Below, piece by piece: positions 62,566-64,000 of a DNA stretch of 64,000 nucleotides. Location of the stretch: positions 23,761 through 87,760 of the forward strand of contig NZ_JAFBEC010000012.1 of assembly GCF_016908595.1 (NCBI RefSeq), in the 5' to 3' direction. A program made the translations under genes and the position numbers. The notes below the pieces were generated by a model, which had not been told where the DNA came from, did not search any database, and was given only the letters and a program-made list of their open reading frames with translations. The first letter of the stretch is position 1. Each line of letters begins with the position of its first letter. Source of the stretch: Geomicrobium sediminis (GTDB taxonomy: Bacteria; Bacillota; Bacilli; Bacillales; Marinococcaceae).

Positions 62566-63213
62566 TTGGCGTCACAAACGCATATTTTTTCTAGACGAGA
62601 AGAGCTTGCAAATGCGATTACACATGGCGTTGGCTCATTGCTTAGCATTGCAGGTTTAGTTTTACTCGTCGTGTACGCTTCCATCAACGGCACAGCTCTT
62701 CACATCGTAAGTGCTGCCATTTTTGGAGCAACAATGACGTTGCTTTATGTAAATTCAACTTTACTACACAGTTTCCCACAAGGGAAAACAAAAAATTTAT
62801 TCGAGATCTTTGACCACTCTTCCATATACTTGTTCATCGCTGGTACGTATACACCGTTTCTCTTTCTGGTCTTAGAAGGAGCACTAAGCTGGACATTGTT
62901 CGGCATTGTTTGGGGTATTGCCCTCATTGGCATTGCATTTAAAGCTTTTTTTGTGAAACGGTTCGTATTTTTATCGACCATCTTCTATATTGGTATGGGT
63001 TGGATCATTGTTATTGTGTGGCAACCATTAGCCACAGTATTACCGCATTCAGGCATGATGCTTTTACTCGCAGGCGGGATTTTTTATACAGTCGGTACCG
63101 TATTCTACGTGTGGCGAAGTTTCCCTTATCACCACGCAGTATGGCATGTATTCGTCATTGCAGGTTCGATGGCACACTTTTTCGCCGTCTTCCGATACGT
63201 ATTACCATTATAA
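62566..63213 (+). CDS. Hemolysin III / PAQR-family membrane protein
   Basis: 215 residues if it starts at TTG 62566 behind GGGGTGGG; the ATG at 62536 overlaps a TATAAT -10 box and is unlikely. Seven helices; family motifs EELANAITHGVGSLL, NSTLLHSF, EIFDHSSIYLFIAGTYTPF and terminal PYHHAVWHVFVIAGSMAHF with the metal-binding histidines. YqfA/YplQ-like proteins are widespread; real haemolytic activity is doubtful. Confidence 0.9.
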   Translation: MASQTHIFSRREELANAITHGVGSLLSIAGLVLLVVYASINGTALHIVSAAIFGATMTLLYVNSTLLHSFPQGKTKNLFEIFDHSSIYLFIAGTYTPFLFLVLEGALSWTLFGIVWGIALIGIAFKAFFVKRFVFLSTIFYIGMGWIIVIVWQPLATVLPHSGMMLLLAGGIFYTVGTVFYVWRSFPYHHAVWHVFVIAGSMAHFFAVFRYVLPL

Positions 63214-63219
63214 GTACAA

Positions 63220-63247
63220 AAACCCGAAGCCGTTTGGCTTCGGGTTT
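63220..63247. terminator. Bidirectional terminator between hlyIII-like and CAP genes
   Basis: AAACCCGAAGCC pairs with GGCTTCGGGTTT over four bases. Confidence 0.9.
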
Positions 63248-63253
63248 CATTAT

Positions 63254-64000
63254 TTATTTCGTGTTAAACATCTGCGTCCAGTAAGAACCGTAACTTCCAC
63301 CTTCAGCATATCCAACACCAATGTGTGTGTAGTCAGCATTTAAGATGTTTTCACGGTGCCCTTGAGAATTCATCCAACCGTTGACGACTTCTTCTGGTGA
63401 ACGTTGACCCGCAGCGATGTTCTCACCTGCTCCACGGTACTCAACACCATAATGGTTCATCATGTCAAATGGCGAACCGTATGTTGGGCTATCGTGAGAG
63501 AAGTAGTTGTTGTCTCTCATGTCTTCTGATTTTACTGTTGCAACTTCGTTTAATTGCGTGTCTGCTTCAAGTGGTGAAAGTCCACGAGACGTACGCTCAT
63601 CGTTCGTAAGGTCAATAACCTCTTGAACAAATGCATGTTGATCTACGGATTGATCTTGATCAGATCCTTCATTCTCTTCTGGCTCGTCTACTTCTGGTGT
63701 TTCTTCTTCGTTGCCTTCAGTTGGCTCGTCTACTTCCGGTGCTTCTTCTTCGTTGCCTTCAGTTGGCTCGTCTACTTCTGGTGCTTCTTCTTCGTTGCCT
63801 TCAGTTGGCTCGTCTACTTCTGGTGCTTCTTCTTCGTTGCCTTCAGTTGGCTCGTCCACTTCTGGTGCTTCTTCTTCGTTACCTTCAGTTGGCTCGTCCA
63901 CTTCTGGTGCTTCTTCTTCGTTACCTTCAGTTGGCTCGTCCACTTCTGGTGCTTCTTCTTCGTTACCTTCAGTTGGCTCGTCCACTTCTGGTGCTTCTTC
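63254..64000 (-). CDS. CAP-domain (SCP/PR-1, YkwD-like) protein, N-terminus off the right edge
   Basis: 249 codons are visible. The C-terminal 125 residues form a CAP domain: VQEVIDLTNDERTSRGLSPLE, YFSHDSPTYGSPFDMM, GENIAAGQRSPEEVVNGWMNSQGHRENIL and HIGVGYAEGG with the usual His/Glu set. Before it lies a tandem 14-residue repeat (EVDEPTEGNEEEAP) that continues past the window. B. subtilis YkwD is the closest known layout. It is probably secreted, with the acidic repeat as a wall-spanning stalk (inference). Confidence 0.88.
   Translation of the reverse strand, partial: EEAPEVDEPTEGNEEEAPEVDEPTEGNEEEAPEVDEPTEGNEEEAPEVDEPTEGNEEEAPEVDEPTEGNEEEAPEVDEPTEGNEEEAPEVDEPTEGNEEETPEVDEPEENEGSDQDQSVDQHAFVQEVIDLTNDERTSRGLSPLEADTQLNEVATVKSEDMRDNNYFSHDSPTYGSPFDMMNHYGVEYRGAGENIAAGQRSPEEVVNGWMNSQGHRENILNADYTHIGVGYAEGGSYGSYWTQMFNTK
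63680..64000 (-). repeat. 42-bp tandem repeat (minisatellite) in the CAP gene
   Basis: Seven or more in-frame 42-bp units, each coding EVDEPTEGNEEEAP. Units near the CAP domain differ at a few wobble bases (TCT/TCC, GCC/ACC, TCT/TCC in TTCTGGT), while those nearest the window edge are identical, pointing to recent expansion. The array runs off the window. Confidence 0.95.

Noticed and set aside
63680..64000. Array read as a CRISPR
   Set aside because: Units are contiguous 42-mers without spacers and keep an open reading frame.

Overview
The window is chromosomal DNA of a Gram-positive, low-GC, endospore-forming Bacillaceae member. The gene order acpS - ydcC-like - alr - ndoAI - rsbRSTUVW-sigB-rsbX - tex - cmpA - sprT-like - tRNA cluster follows the Bacillus subtilis ydcA-trnS region closely. 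Other pointers are pgsBC, sigX/rsiX, a GerMN lipoprotein, a SleB-type hydrolase and CmpA. Many exported proteins are very rich in Asp and Glu, which would suit a halophile or alkaliphile (inference).

Layout. 1-9.8 kb (mostly minus strand): copper ATPase copA (C-terminus off the left edge) with a CsoR-type operator in its promoter; a MATE exporter with its own CsoR/CstR-like operator; a poly-gamma-glutamate operon pgsB-pgsC-small membrane protein-ggt that lacks pgsA; a methyltransferase; and an MFS carrier with a structured leader. 10-15.7 kb: formamidase plus an FmdB-type zinc ribbon, a GNAT protein, a Zur-controlled rpsN2-ZinT lipoprotein pair and a DUF418 membrane protein.

15.92-43.67 kb is an integrative and conjugative element of the ICEBs1 type, integrated in the 3' half of tRNA-Leu(GAG) and flanked by perfect 61-bp direct repeats. 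It carries int, immA-like, immR, xis, helP, conQ, oriT, nicK, conB-conE, a frameshifted yddF, conG, cwlT and yddI/yddJ-like genes. The ICEBs1 signalling genes rapI-phrI are missing. In that end of the element sit cargo genes: ResA/CcdA thiol-redox proteins, cadC-cadA-cadD cadmium resistance, a flavoprotein, YtkA- and Sco1-type copper proteins, and a large PHP-AAA ATPase that may be a defence protein. Remnants of a nuclease-like gene and a VOC gene lie beside it. Unusual points are an ImmA homologue that has lost its whole HExxH zinc site, a CwlT with an M23 endopeptidase domain, and repeated intrinsic terminators inside the transfer operon.

43.6-64 kb: eight tRNAs (Asn-Ser-Glu-Val-Asp-Gln-Leu-Leu), a SprT-like protein, cmpA, tex, the complete sigma-B stressosome operon with an internal sigma-B promoter, an orphan MazE/NdoAI antitoxin with no MazF, alr, a YdcC lipoprotein with its Shine-Dalgarno sequence in a hairpin, acpS, a rhomboid protease, a lipid kinase, sigX-rsiX with an autoregulatory promoter, a 33-residue membrane protein, a GerMN lipoprotein, a LysM-SleB hydrolase behind a WalR box, a nucleotidyltransferase, a HlyIII protein and a CAP-domain protein with a 42-bp minisatellite running off the right edge.
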